Of a DNA stretch of 64,000 nucleotides, positions 24,091 to 35,536 are shown piece by piece. The notes beneath the pieces are model-generated. The model did not search any database. It saw nothing but the letters and a program-made list of their open reading frames with translations, and was not told the origin of the DNA. The stretch's first letter is position 1. The number at the start of each line of letters is the position of its first letter. The DNA lies in the NCBI GenBank assembly GCA_944474755.1, contig OX104117.1:65091522-65155521 (forward strand), in the 5' to 3' direction. Position numbers and translations under genes: made by a program. The DNA is from Limnoperna fortunei (taxonomy: Eukaryota > Mollusca > Bivalvia > Mytilida > Modiolidae).

Positions 24091-24620
24091 ACTCAAAGTA
24101 CAATATTTATTATTTCTAATATAAGGTTTTAACCGATGTGGACCCTATTTTCGCATTTCAAATGATAGCTTTATAAAGTCCTTAACATAAGTTAAATGTT
24201 CTGATTTTGGACAGAGGATATATTTTACTTTTTCATCGGTATTTAAGTTTACAAAGCTATTGTCTATATTTGAAATTTGTGAAAACAAAATATCTCTTAG
24301 TGTTAATTTGACAATGTAAAAGAAACTGTTTTTTATCTTCAACAATTTGGCGTTTAGAGCATATTCGTTGACATCTGGGAATATTATGATACCTCCCTTG
24401 TTCTATATGTAAGGTATGGTCACTCACTCTTAGATTTGTTATCATTTGCCTATATATAAGACTATTCTCATTTACTAAATAGTCTTCAATTTTTATGTCC
24501 GTTTTCAGTTACTAAATAAGTAAAGCTTAGATTCATTATTAACATATTTAATTTAGATTTTATCTTATTTATATAATATTCAGACATTAAATTTTTATTT
24601 TTTTCTTTAACTTATTTGTT
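24090..24620 (-). pseudogene. LINE 3' fragment
   Basis: The minus strand encodes RVSDHTLHIEQGRYHNIPRC followed by QRICSKRQIVEDKKQFLLHC, a C-terminal zinc-like region nearly identical to that at 54.9-55.1 kb. It abuts the LINE at 20.8-24.1 kb in the same orientation. Confidence 0.75.
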
Positions 24621-24734
24621 AGTTTAAAACATGATCAATCGAAATCTTCCTATTCTGATCTATCCAATATCTAGTTCTGCAAATTTTGCACCGTAGTATA
24701 CCAAGTATATTTTCCTTCAGTGTGTAGACATTTA

Positions 24735-24850
24735 TTGACGTTTAATATTGTGAATTTTTTTTATTCGTGGGGTACTAATTTTCGTGGTTTTCGTGGGTAG
24801 GCTGATCCACGAATTTAAGAATCCAACGAAATATTAACTCTTTTGTATTG
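24735..24850. repeat. Small interspersed repeat (TTCGTGG family)
   Basis: TTTCGTGGTTTTCGTGGGTA then GGCTGATCCACGAATTTAAG. The TTCGTGG and CCACGAA blocks are inverted, so this is probably a short MITE. The block looks like a repeat common in invertebrate genomes, from recognition only. Confidence 0.45.
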
Positions 24851-24999
24851 TTATTATGGATGTGAGCTACGTTTTACAATGTGGACCGATGCTCTATGTT
24901 ATTGAAGTGTATTTTTAATAGGTTGCAAGCTATGGGAACAGCCAATCTTTGATTAATATAAATGTACCAGATAAATACCTTTTAAAGTCAATCATTAAA

Positions 25000-25131
25000 A
25001 ACTTGGAAAACTGCCATTAAAATCTTTTATAAAGCCCAAACAATTTGATATTACTGTAGATTGAGTTTAGTAAAAATAAACCCCTTATTAAAAGAAGCAT
25101 ATAAAAGATTCTAATGGCAGTTTTCCAAGTT
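25000..25131. mobile_element. Snap-back repeat
   Basis: AACTTGGAAAACTGCCATTA at 25,000 and its reverse complement ending at 25,131 form a stem of about 32 bp with a spacer of about 70 bp. Confidence 0.7.
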
Positions 25132-25189
25132 CTGTTTTTGCTGCTATGTTGCAAGCTGTTTTTTTAAAACCTAAAAGTATTCTTTCAAT

Positions 25190-26570
25190 ATCTTGTGTGT
25201 ACTTTTTCATATGTAAATCGGTCTATTAAAGAGAGGGCATCTCACAATTTTCCATTTTGTCTGCTCTTTCTTTTGACTTAACACTAGATAAGTAATTTTC
25301 CATAAACCAAATATCACTATTATATAACAATATAGGTCTTATTAAGGTATCAAACGTTTTACATGATAGTCTTATAGGTAGACTGTGAAAATTTTGAAAT
25401 CTTTTCCTCAAAGCAAAAATGGCTTTTAGTCCTTTTTTGATAACTCTTCTATAGATCTTTAAAAGCTTACTTTAAAATCAATGATTGTTCCCAAGACGTT
25501 ATACCCTTTAGTTTCAGCAAGATGCTGATTTCTATAATATAAAGGAGGAGTTGGATAAAACTTTATGTTGAAATGTCAAACATTTTGTCTTCTCAATATT
25601 GACTGTTAATTGCCAGTCAAGCAATATTAATATTTTTCAAGTTTATTAATTCAAACAAGTTTGTAACCCAGTATGAGACTTTGATAATATAACTAAATCA
25701 TCAGCAAAAGGTAGACTTGATATATTTGTATTTTTTAGTATCAAGGGATCACATGATTGATCAAATATATCATGAATATCATTTATAAAATAGTTAAAGA
25801 GTGAGGGGCTAAGAATATCTCCTTGTTTAACTCGTCTGACTACATAAACAAATTTGAATATTGGGTTTTTATCTTAATAGTTGTTTTATTGGTTGTATAC
25901 ATATCTTTAATTATATTATAAAATATATTGCAAATATGTTGTGTCTTTAATTTATATAAGAGTCAACTATAACATAATGAGTAAAAATGCTTATCTTAGG
26001 TCAAAATTAAACATGCAAATATTTTTTGTTTATTTTTTTTTTTGTTAGATATTTTGTTATTAAAGTTTTCATCATAAAAATACTGTGTGTTGATCTATGG
26101 TTAGCTCTAAATCAGAATTGTTGTGGTGCAAATTTATCTTTAGAAAATTTATTGACCCTATAATTTAATATAGAACTAAATAGTTTAGCCAAACTGTTTT
26201 GAAGGGATATTCCTCTATAATTGTTAAGGTCTAAGTTGTTCCCGATTTAAATGTAAGAATAGTAAACGATTTTTTTTCATTCGATTGGAAATTTGCCAGT
26301 TTCTAATATAAGGGTCAAAAGTTTGGCAATAGCTTTGCTGGTGACGAATGCACTTTATTTTATAATTTCATTCCTTATTTGATCATATTTGCTAGTTTCA
26401 TTTTATTTATATTCTTTTTAACTTCACTAATAGTAATAGATATGTCAGTTATTTCATTTACTTCTTCTGAGGTGTTATTTTGATGAACACGATAACTATT
26501 AGTTTTTTTTTACAGGTCCTCATTAATAATTTCTGTACTACCTTAATTTTTAAAATTAGCGGGAATTGCA
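25190..26570 (-). pseudogene. LINE reverse transcriptase relic, second family
   Basis: The minus strand gives RRVKQGDILSPSLFNYFIND near 25,830 and LPFADDLVILSK near 25,710, the conserved RT block and catalytic FADD. LSCKTFDTLIRPILLYNSDI near 25,340 is the post-catalytic region. FADD and the KQGDILSP form differ from the YADD copy at 22 kb, so this is a different LINE lineage. Many stops and frameshifts. Confidence 0.75.
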
Positions 26571-27030
26571 GATGCAAGATATACGATTACATGCGTGTGT
26601 GTAAAAAAGTCACGTGATGCATATGAACAGGTAGCTGTGCTATAAGAAGATTTTTGAGATCGATAAAAAAATTAAAGTTTTTTTTTACAAAAATGCCAGA
26701 AAAATATTTAGCTATCTCTGAAAGGATGTTTTGTGACGTCACAACACATAAGAAAAGGGTGCTCTGAAGTAACGTCATGAACCATGAAATGTGCGATGAT
26801 CGCATTTACGCTGCGTATATATTAATATTAATATCGTTTTTCCTGCAATAACTTAATTAAAAACATCGATTTAAAAAGGGTATACACTATTATTAAATTA
26901 TGATGAAAATAAGAATGCCAATTTAAATTGGTGTAAACTACATATAAATATTTTGCAAAACCTGTGCGAAAAGTATGGTTTTCTGTAACTAGATACAATT
27001 ACAACTAAATGACTTCTTTTAGGACAAAAA
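26571..27030. other. Intronic AT-rich stretch
   Basis: Contains CACGTGATGCAT near 26,612 and a TGACGTCA near 26,733, bZIP/bHLH-type motifs of uncertain meaning. Nothing else seen. Confidence 0.4.
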
Positions 27031-27032
27031 GT

Positions 27033-27955
27033 CTAGTGTACAGTATTCACGTTTCTGACTCAATACAGCTCCATCCGTTCTAGTGTACAGTATTCACATT
27101 ATTGTCACAATACAGCGCCATCAGTTCTAGTGTACAGTATTCACGTTTCTGTCTCAATACAGCTCCATCCGTTCTAGTGTACAGTATTCACATTCTTGTC
27201 ACAATACAGCACCATCCGTTCTAGTGTACCGTATTCACGTTCTTCTCACAATACAGCGCCATCAGTTCTAGTGTACAGTATTCACGTTTCTGTCTCAATA
27301 CAGCTCCATCCGTTCAAATGTACAGTATTCGCGTTCTTGTCACAATACAGCACCATCCGTTCTAGTGTACAGTATTCGCGTTCTTGTCACAAAACAGCGC
27401 CATCCGTTCTATTGTACAGTATACACGTTCATGTCACAATACAGGGCCAGCCGTTCTAGTGTAGAGTATTCACGTTTCCGTCACAATAGAGCACCTTCAG
27501 TTCTAGTGTACAGTATTCACGTTCTTGTCATAATACAGCGCCGGCCGTTCTAGTGTACAGTATTCATGTTCTTGTCACAATACAGCGCCAGCCGTTCTAG
27601 TGTACAGTTTTCAGATTTCTGTACAATACAGCGCCAGCCGTTCTAGTGTACAGTATATTCACGTTCTTGTCACACTACAGCGCCAGCCGTTCTAGTGTAC
27701 AGTATTTTCGTTTTTGTCACAATACAGCGCCAGCCGTTCTAGTGTACAGTATTCACGTTTCCGTCACAATAGAGCGCCTTCAGTTCTAGTGTACAGTATT
27801 CACGTTTCCGTCACAATAGAGCGCCTTCAGTTCTAGTGTACAGTATTCACGCACTTGTCACAATGTAGCGCCTTCCGTTCTAGTGTACAGTATTCACGTT
27901 CTTGTCACAATACAGCGCCAGCCGTTCTAGTGTACAGTTTTCACATTTCTGTCAC
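27033..27955. repeat. 47-bp satellite array in TMEM26 intron 1
   Basis: About 19-20 tandem copies of a 47-bp unit (GTTCTAGTGTACAGTATTCA then CGTTCTTGTCACAATACAGC). It ends about 260 bp before TMEM26 exon 2. Open frames across the array are by-products of the repeat. Confidence 0.92.
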
Positions 27956-28218
27956 CGAAACCGTGAAAACGTGAATACTGGCCAGCGAAAGGACATACTT
28001 TTTCTCTAAACGCGTTACCAACTATGATCCGTGAGTACCTGGACACGGAGAGGGCATATCTACTTTCTAAACGCCTTATTAACTATGATCCGAAACCAAA
28101 TTCCAAATTTCGGTGTTATGACCTGACAAACAAGAGAGCACCCCTTTTCGCCACCCAGTGACGCACCGGGATCTCTATGGATGGGACATTCACATTTATA
28201 TCGTGCTTTCTATTTTAG

Positions 28219-28363
28219 GTTTAGTCCATGCATATTGTTTTATTTGATGGGTATAGTGCCAGCTATATGGATCCTGGAAATTGATAGATTGAATAGATTT
28301 ACTGCACTAAGTGCTGATTCAAATGTAACCAACGCACAAGAAGCTTTGTCAACATTAGATGGG
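28219..28363 (+). CDS. TMEM26: TMEM26 orthologue, exon 2 of 3
   Basis: 145-nt exon from the acceptor TTTCTATTTTAG (ending 28,218) to the donor GGG|GTAAAT at 28,364. The first base completes the Trp codon begun in exon 1. It encodes FSPCILFYLMGIVPAIWILE, the third membrane helix, closely matching the [20 protein letters not shown] block of vertebrate TMEM26. A hydrophilic loop follows with an N-glycosylation sequon (NVT); the vertebrate loop also carries sequons. It ends in phase 0. The frame runs into a stop just past the donor, which confirms the exon boundary. Confidence 0.92.
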
Positions 28364-28564
28364 GTAAATTAATTTATACAAAAATATTATAATTAATCAA
28401 TGTACATTTCATCATCAGTCGATAAACAGTTAAAATAATAAAAAATTAATCATGGATCGACATACTCATATTGAATTTCGTGTTTTGCACTTTTATTAAT
28501 TAGTTTAGCGTCTTGTAAAAACAGAAAGGATATAATTTTTTAAATTGTGCGTTTTTTTACACAG

Positions 28565-29293
28565 GTGACAATTCCACTGAAACTGAATGCTGACACATGG
28601 GTTTCTGTTTTGGAACAGTCCATGTTGTTCTTTTTCGTCATAGCACGATGGGTCCTACCCAGAGGACTGATAACACGTGATCAACTTTCTCAACTGTTAT
28701 TCGTTTATATTGGGGCAGCGTCTGACGTCATGGAACTTTTTGTTGTTTTTGAGGAACCTGAAATACGATCAGACCTTATACTAAGCTATTTAATCCTTGG
28801 TGCGTGGTCCTTAAGTTTAATTCAGTTTTGTTTAATATTAACTGCAACTAGAGATATAAGTGGCAAAGTGTTTGCAAGGGAAACAGATTTTGAAGGCGAT
28901 GTTCCGGAAGACACACCGAAAGGCAGGGAAAAAGAGCGAATGCCCGGATGCTGTGATAAAATTTTTGAACTTGAAATATGGAGTATATGTATTGCCATAC
29001 TTTTGCAAGATGGTCCATTTTTATGTTTAAGACTTTATGCAATAATCGTTAAGGGCGTTGTATCTTATGGTATAATTTTCTTCACAGCAAAAAATATTTT
29101 AATGATAAGTATGCAAGTATATCGAGTGATAGTGATATGTTCAAGCATCAACAAAGTCGACGATGAAGAATCAAACGCGGCAAGAGCTTCGCACAACATT
29201 AAAAAAGTCCCTCCTGAAAAGAAAGCATCAAAGACATCGATGCTTACAAACGTTGCGTCAAATTCAACTAAGAGCAGTTTGGTAGATGAGTAA
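28565..29293 (+). CDS. TMEM26: TMEM26 orthologue, exon 3 of 3 (terminal)
   Basis: Terminal 729-nt exon after the acceptor TTTTTTTACACAG, ending at TAA (29,291-29,293). It holds the remaining helices, including MLFFFVIARWVLP, LSQLLFVYIGAASDVMELF, LILSYLILGAWSLSLIQFCL, SICIAILLQDGPFLCLRLYA and ISMQVYRVIVI. The family signatures ITRDQLSQLL, LQDGPFL..RL and FFTAKN are all present. The C-terminal 50 residues are hydrophilic, Lys/Ser-rich and cytosolic-like, as in vertebrates. The joined product is 355 residues, against 368 recalled for human, with eight predicted membrane helices. No frameshift or stop is seen, so the gene is likely functional. Confidence 0.95.
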   Translation: MTIPLKLNADTWVSVLEQSMLFFFVIARWVLPRGLITRDQLSQLLFVYIGAASDVMELFVVFEEPEIRSDLILSYLILGAWSLSLIQFCLILTATRDISGKVFARETDFEGDVPEDTPKGREKERMPGCCDKIFELEIWSICIAILLQDGPFLCLRLYAIIVKGVVSYGIIFFTAKNILMISMQVYRVIVICSSINKVDDEESNAARASHNIKKVPPEKKASKTSMLTNVASNSTKSSLVDE

Positions 29294-29527
29294 TAAGGTT
29301 ATGAGCGGATCAACTATATGGACGTAAACAGAACAAAGATGAGTTATTTTACTATGTATGTTAACAAAAAGAGTACCAACAGAACAACGTGCGATTTTGT
29401 TATTATAAATATTTATAATTTAAGCAGTGCATGATTATATTACTTGTTACACAGGAATTTTACACAATCAAATAATACTTTATTATTCAGCGTTTGCATA
29501 TCATAAAAAATGGTAAGAGATATCATC
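29294..29527. other. TMEM26 3' UTR region
   Basis: Short AT-rich stretch after the stop; no unambiguous AATAAA was singled out here. Confidence 0.4.
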
Positions 29528-29662
29528 GTCTCATGCTTTGTGTTATAAAGTGTATTTGGCTTATCACAAGACTATGATATTATACAATCAGCCACGTCTC
29601 ATGCTTTGTGTTATAAAGTGTATTTGGCTTATCACAAGACTGTGATATTATACAATCAGCCA
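29528..29662. repeat. Tandem pair of about 68 bp downstream of TMEM26
   Basis: Two consecutive, nearly identical copies of a block beginning GTCTCATGCTTTGTGTTATA and ending ATTATACAATCAGCCA. They differ mainly at ACTATGATA versus ACTGTGATA. Confidence 0.85.
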
Positions 29663-29689
29663 GAAAATTGTAATATTGATGGGAATATA

Positions 29690-30100
29690 AATTTTTGAGG
29701 GATGAGAATCAAAGCCATTAATTGTTTTATTACATGAATAAAATCACCATCTTCCTTCATCAGAAAAACAGGATGCTTTCATTTTGTAATTGTTGTAATG
29801 CTGGTTAACCTTAATATTTTCTGTTAATACTGCATTTTGATATTGATTTGCTGATTGCTGATGACCACTAAAATTGAAATTTATAGTTATATTGGAACAG
29901 TTATGAAAAAACAGGCTTAAACTGGTAAAACCCAGGTCAATATTTGATTCCGCTGCACAGTAGTCAAGCGGAATTCAATATTGACCTGGTTTTGACAAGT
30001 TTAAGCCGGATTATAAGTAATTTTAGTTCTTTTGTGATTTATTGTGACCCGAAAGTTGTTTTAGACCAATCAAAAACACGCAAAAAATATAACTGATTCC
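29690..30100. mobile_element. MITE with internal palindrome, copy 1
   Basis: Shares its length and order of blocks with 63,336-63,989: TTATTACATGAATAAAAT at the left (29,727), CACCATCTTCC, CATTTTGTAATTGTTGTAAT, a palindrome at 29,914-30,007, then GAAAGTTGTTTTAGACCAAT and CAAAAACACGCAAAA. The palindrome has arms starting GGCTTAAACTGGTAAAACCC and centre CCGCTGCACAGTAGTCAAGC. The right terminal repeat is degraded here. Confidence 0.75.
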
Positions 30101-31905
30101 TTAACATGTAACTTTCTTGGCAACCGACATGATGGTAACTGTAGAATCCTGCTCGCTTGTCTTTAGTTCTCATCATTCGTTGTCCTTGGTATAAGCTAAA
30201 GCCGAATGTTAATTTTTCTTTATTTATTGTTTCATTTCCGAGTATCTTCAGTTATTCGTCGTTACGATATGTATTCTGATGTTCTTATAATTCGAAGTAC
30301 ATAAGGTAATAATGATGACAATGACGAATTTAAATCAATCGCAATAAAATAACTGTAGTTTTAGAACATGTGTCCGAACATTGATCAGGTAACAGTATAT
30401 TCGGAACACGTGTCCGAACATTGATCAAGTAACTGTAGTCTGGGAACACCTGTCCGAATATTGATCAAGTAACTGTAGTCTGGGAACACCTGTCCGAATA
30501 TTGATCAAGTAACTGTAGTCTGGGAACACGTGTCCGAATATCGATCGTACGCTCACTATATAATGACAAGTTATTTTATACGAACGAATTTCTCTGGAAA
30601 GATGAAATATAGTATGATGTTTAGGACATTTTTAATAATAACTTAAACTTAAAACCAGATCACGCTAATGATTCTTTTATAAATACAAAAACATAAAACA
30701 ACAAACGAATTGATTTTTAATATTATCCTGTGAACAAGATTTGGAAATGTCCGAACATTGATCAGGTAACAGTATATTCGGAACACGTGTCCGAACATTG
30801 ATCAAGTAACTGTAGTCTGGGAACACCTGTCCGAATATTGATCAAGTAACTGTAGTCTGGGAACACCTGTCCGAATATTGATCAAGTAACTGTAGTCTGG
30901 GAACACGTGTCCGAATATCGATCGTACGCTCACTATATAATGACAAGTTATTATATACGAACGAATTTCTCTGGAAAGATGAAATATAGTATGATGTTTA
31001 GGACATTTTTAATAATAACTTAAACTTAAAACCAGATCACGCTAATGATTCTTTTATAAATACAAAAACATAAAACAACAAACGAATTGATTTTTAATAT
31101 TATCCTGTGAACAAGATTTGGAAATGTCTTCTCAAGATACAGCTTTGCCTTAATCATACCTTCAAGTGGTCTGTTAAAAGGTGCAACTATTAATTATTTT
31201 TCATTTACTTCTTTTAATCTTCCATTGGCCTTTAGCTATACTTCTTATAGTGTTGCTTTAATGTTACTCGATTCAAATGTTACTTAAATATTTAATGATT
31301 CATCCCACAGTGGGATTATTAATTATTTTTTCCGTCCTCGTGCAATAATCAGTATCATGTATTTTTTTGTTAGAATAAGTTGACAAAGTTGATGTACCAA
31401 TTATTTATTTATGATTATATTTATAGCGTTTAAGTGTAATATTGATTTTTAATATTATCCTCGGAACAAGTTATCGGGACTATCTTTTGAAGAATCAGTT
31501 TTGCCTTAATCACGCCTTCAAGTAGTCTGTTAAAATGTGCAACTATTAATTATTATTAATTATTTTTCAGTTTTACTTCTTTTAATGTTCCATATTGGTC
31601 TTTATCTATAACTCTTATAGTGTTGCTTTAATGCTATTCGCTTCAAATGTTACTTAAATATTTAATGATTCGTCCCACAATGGGAATTTAATTATTTTTC
31701 CGTCCTTATGCAATAATCAGTCTCATATATGTTTTTTTTTCAAACAAGTTGATTATACTGTCTGTTATAATTCGTAACCTTGATAATATTTGATGTACGA
31801 ATTATTTATTTGATTATATGTCTACATTATAAGTGTTATGGTTTATCAGTGAAGCAATAAATTGATTATTTAACGTCACTTTCAGTGATTTATTTAACTT
31901 CCTTG
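30101..31905. repeat. Nested repeat block (377-bp tandem pair plus about 350-bp pair)
   Basis: It begins with one unit of the 46-bp satellite (TTTCTTGGCAACCGACATGA). 30,371-30,747 and 30,748-31,124 are tandem 377-bp copies. Each starts with several roughly 40-bp units (GTAACTGTAGTCTGGGAACA, CCTGTCCGAATATTGATCAA) and continues into a unique part (AAAGATGAAATATAGTATGA). 31,094-31,440 and 31,443-31,800 are further diverged copies of a second block (CCTTAATCATACCTTCAAGT). A third set of both blocks is at 36.4-36.9 kb. Confidence 0.85.
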
Positions 31906-32110
31906 TCAACCGACATGACGGTACAGTACTTGCACCCGTAAACGCAACACTTTGACTGATTGATAACTGATTGCTGACGGATTTTGGAACGCTGACGGAT
32001 CGCTGACTGATTGATGATGACTACATCCGTCCAAAATTATGAATCCGTCATTACCTTGGTAACCGTCAGCGATCAGTGCGATCAGTCCAATCAGTGCGAT
32101 CCAGAATCCG

Positions 32111-32689
32111 TCATTTAATTATATGCATAAATCGGTTAGTTTATTGACAGATTCGTATAAATTAATAATTTAAAGATAAAACGGATTCTGCGTCATTTTG
32201 TATATAATATATGCATTTATTATACCATTTTTATAATAAAATAAAAACATGCGTTTAAAAAATTGTTAATACAATGTCTCGTTCTAAATGAATAAATAAA
32301 CATATTTAAAGAAAAAAAAAATTCTTTATATTATATAGTTAAGCACATTTCTTTAAAGTAGGACATATCTGCGAACCGAGTCCTGTAAACCTTCAAAAAA
32401 CTTCTATTGAAGGCACATCAGTAGCGACGAGGTAAATAGTTTTTTTCGTAATCCATTGTTGATTCTCTTTTTTTTAATTCCCGCGACTCGTGATTTCGGC
32501 CTATTTTATTTTTGCGACCTGTTACATGTATATTTTTTGTCATATATTAAGCCGACCCGACTCCCCCAATCAGTAACAGATTTATTTCACATTTGTATTG
32601 TAAAATATACAGCGATTCTTGTCGCAAGTTTTATTGGACAGGCAATAAAAGTTGTTTAAAAAAGTATACATACAATTACGCTGGATTGT
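32111..32689. other. Interior of the TA element, AT-rich
   Basis: No transposase signature. Short open frames here lack recognisable features. Confidence 0.4.
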
Positions 32690-32885
32690 TCCATTTGTTT
32701 CATGGCGTCCATTTTTTATTGGGGGTGGGGTGGGAGGAAGCCGGAGTACAGTTTAAAACCGACAGTCTTTCGTCGATTAAAGTGAAGTCGGGCGCACCCT
32801 ATCTGCAGTCGTTCGAAAATCCGCAACCTGTTGACAGACATGTGATAACCAGTAGATGACTAACCAATCAGCCACCTAGGCCCCA
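32690..32885 (-). mobile_element. V-SINE-like retroposon, truncated
   Basis: Minus-oriented body (CATGGCGTCCATTTTTTATT then GGAGGAAGCCGGAGTACA on the plus strand) and head (GGGGCCTAGGTGGCTGATTG on the minus). The tail is missing. Confidence 0.75.
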
Positions 32886-33194
32886 ATAACGCCGAGGAGA
32901 ATTGTCTGCGAATGCTGAAGTTAAGCGTAAAAATGTTACAGATAGACACTTGTTTCAGTACGAAATAGTAAATTTTTTTTAAACAAAACGTCATAATTTC
33001 TTTAGGTCTTAACACTGTCATTACAGTGTCATATCGATGAAACAGAACCTTTTCAAAACTTGCCCTTTATAAGAGGGTCATTCAATTTAAACAATAACTT
33101 ATTGTATTGATTGATTGTTTGCTTTTTCTTTCAGCGAGAGTATTTCAGCTTTATTCATGACGAGAATAAGTTAACTATAAATCAATAAGATTTG

Positions 33195-33430
33195 TTTGCT
33201 TGTTTAAATATTGTTTAATCCACTTTCAGCAATTTTTCGGCTATATCATGGCGTCCAGTTTCTATTTGAGGAGGAAACCGGAGTACCCGTATAAAACTCC
33301 CGACAAACTGACTCCCTTTCAGTCGAGTGCACCCAGCCGCAGTGAGACTCGAACCCGCAACCTCAGTGTTGACAGACCACGTGACTAATAGTTGATGAAC
33401 TAACATCACCACTCGACTCCTTCAATCAAT
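33195..33430 (-). mobile_element. V-SINE-like retroposon
   Basis: Tail region TTGTTTGCTTGTTTAAATAT on the plus side, body GGAGGAAACCGGAGTACCCG, B-box-like GGTTGCGGGTTCGAGTCTCA on the minus strand. Well preserved. Confidence 0.8.
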
Positions 33431-33869
33431 TAGAGAAAGATGGTCAAAAGGGCAAAAATTTTGATTTCCCATTGAAAAATATGGGATATGGGTTGGGGCG
33501 TAAGATTTACTTTTTTCGTGCAAGGAGCGTGACACTCTCTTAACATATCACTATGGTTCGCGGCAATTTTAAAATGACCTGTACCACCACAACATCCCCC
33601 CCCCCAAAAAAAAACCAAAAAAAAAAACGAGAGGACATCCCATGTCCGCCAGCTGAGGACGCGCTGGGCAGCTCTGTTAAACCTAGTAACTAATTTCAAG
33701 TACTTCCGAATTTAAAGGAAACCATTTATACTGATATATCATTAACTGCGGAATGACTTTAACAGACATCGTAAAATAATTTGCGACGGCTAAAATGCGA
33801 AAGCAGAATTGATTGATTTTCGCATATGTAACTCGTAAGCTTCGATATACAAACGCGGTTAGTAGTTTA
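33431..33869. other. Interior of the TA element
   Basis: Includes a C-rich run followed by A-rich runs near 33,597-33,630. No gene seen. Confidence 0.4.
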
Positions 33870-34460
33870 ATCTTTATTTGCGATTTAATTCTGTGTAAAT
33901 TCCTGTGACACAATGAGATAGTGAATAAAATATATAAATAGATGTTTTCGCTTTTGTCGTAAATCTAATACAGTATTATACACCGGAATTCTTAGGAATT
34001 GTGGCACAGTAGTTTATTCTTTATTTGAGATTTAATTCTCTGTAAATTCATGTGACACAATGAGATATATAGTGAATAAAATATATAAATAGATGTTTTC
34101 GCTTTTGTCGTAAATCTAATACAGTATTATACACCGGAATTCTTAGGAATTGTGGCACAGTAGTTTATTCTTTATTTGAGATTTAATTCTCTGTAAATTC
34201 ATGTGACACAATGAGATACAAATGTATATAGTGAATAAAATATATAAATAGATGTTTTCGCTTTTGTCGTAAATCTAATACAGTATTATACAGCGGAATT
34301 CTTAGGAACTGTGGCACATAAGTTTATTTCTTTATTTAATTATGTGTAAATTCATGTGACACTATGGGGTAGTTAATAAATATATAAATATATGTTTTCG
34401 CTTTTGTCGTAAATCTTATTCAGTATTATACACCGGAATTCATAGAAACTGTGAAAAAAA
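33870..34460. repeat. Tandem array of a roughly 151-bp unit
   Basis: Nearly four copies marked by GATGTTTTCGCTTTTGTCGT and AGTATTATACACCGGAATTC, with spacing of 151 bp and then about 159 bp. The first unit is partial. Confidence 0.85.
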
Positions 34461-34507
34461 CTGAACAAACCACGACAAATGATCTTTTTAAGCGTTTACA
34501 ATAAAAA

Positions 34508-34690
34508 AAAACCTCGACCTCGGAGGTTAAGGTAGCAGTAACCTTGTATTGATCACCAAGTTGTCTGTTCGAGATAGTGTGCTCGACTCATCCCTGTAAA
34601 TTTGCAAAGAGCACCAGTTTTCCTGTCGAAGGTTTGCTGTTTCGTTGGGTACTCCAGTTCTACCCAATAAACACTCGACGTCATATTATA
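34508..34690 (+). mobile_element. V-SINE-like retroposon, diverged
   Basis: Plus-oriented: CCTCGGAGGTTAAGGTAGCA (head), CTGTTCGAGATAGTGTGCTC (B box), GGGTACTCCAGTTCTACCCA (body). The tail is weak. Confidence 0.65.
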
Positions 34691-35319
34691 TAAACTAATT
34701 TATTTTTGAAAATTAGTGTTAAACAAACTTCAAACATACATACAATGTTAACGCGAAAAGGCGAAGTGAAAAAATGTTACGATTTTGCCTTCACGGTTTT
34801 CGCTTTAAAACTTTTCGAAGACAAATACGAGATGTACGCCTTGGCATGCGAGGTCAAATATTTTTTAAATTTATTGTGAGTGTGGTTTTTTTTTGCATTT
34901 CTTTTTTTAATTATTTTTTTAATAAAACGACACTATGTGATGTTTATATTCCGTCAAAGATGCATTAGTGATAGATTTTTTCGGGGGGGGGGGGCAATTT
35001 CCATCATTTATAACCTTGGCACGCGAGATGCTTTTTTAAAGTCATTGCGTGTGTGCGTTTTTAAATTTACTTTGTTTTAATTATTTTGTTAATAAAATCA
35101 CACTATGTAATGTTTATATTTCTTCACAGATGCATTAGTAATAGATTGGGGGAATTTCCATTTTTTTTATTAATAACTTTAGACTAGTTTTAGCCTTATT
35201 ATTAGGTAAAACGATCCATCAATGGGGACATAACAGTTGACATTTTTATACTTCTAATATTTGCGAGTGAAACGAATTTTCACATTTCGAAATATTAATT
35301 TTACTAACCGGAAGTTGAA
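34691..35319. other. Interior of the TA element, AT-rich
   Basis: Contains a short tandem echo of a block with ACACTATGTGATGTTTATAT (34,930 and 35,100) and a run of about ten G near 34,984. No gene. Confidence 0.4.
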
Positions 35320-35536
35320 TGGATGGATTGGAGCGATCAGTCCAAATCAATCCGTCAGATCAGTCAAATCGTTCCAAAACCGTCAATTGACGGATGGACG
35401 GATTGGGAACGATCTGACGGATTGGGAACGATTTGACTGACCTGACTGATTGATAACTGATTGGTGACGGATTTTGGAACGCTGACGGATCGCTGACGGA
35501 TTGATAAAAGTGTTGCGTTTTCAATCTCAAGTACTG

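Larger units (their letters stand above)
10918..28218 (+). other. TMEM26: TMEM26 intron 1 (about 17.3 kb)
   Basis: GT...AG intron, phase 2, from the donor at 10,918 to the acceptor TTTCTATTTTAG ending at 28,218. It hosts most of the mobile elements listed between 11 and 28 kb. All LINE fragments in it lie on the strand opposite the gene. Confidence 0.85.
31924..35536. mobile_element. 3.6-kb TIR element with TA target duplication, inserted in the 46-bp satellite
   Basis: The left end is CAGTACTTG, seven variable bases, then AAACGCAACACTTT. The right end is the reverse complement of the same two blocks. TA flanks both ends (31,922-31,923 and 35,537-35,538). Removing the element and one TA gives GACATGACGG-TA-GCTGTAG, exactly the surrounding satellite unit. 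Both subterminal regions (about 31,955-32,110 and 35,320-35,510) are packed with TGACGGATTGAT / CTGATTGATAAC motifs. No transposase frame is evident, so it looks non-autonomous. The TA duplication fits Tc1/mariner-type or another TA-targeting superfamily. Inside lie three SINE copies and a 151-bp tandem array. Confidence 0.85.

Noticed and set aside
27196..27553. Open frames in the 47-bp array
   Set aside because: Same reason: tandem repeat translation, lying inside a TMEM26 intron.
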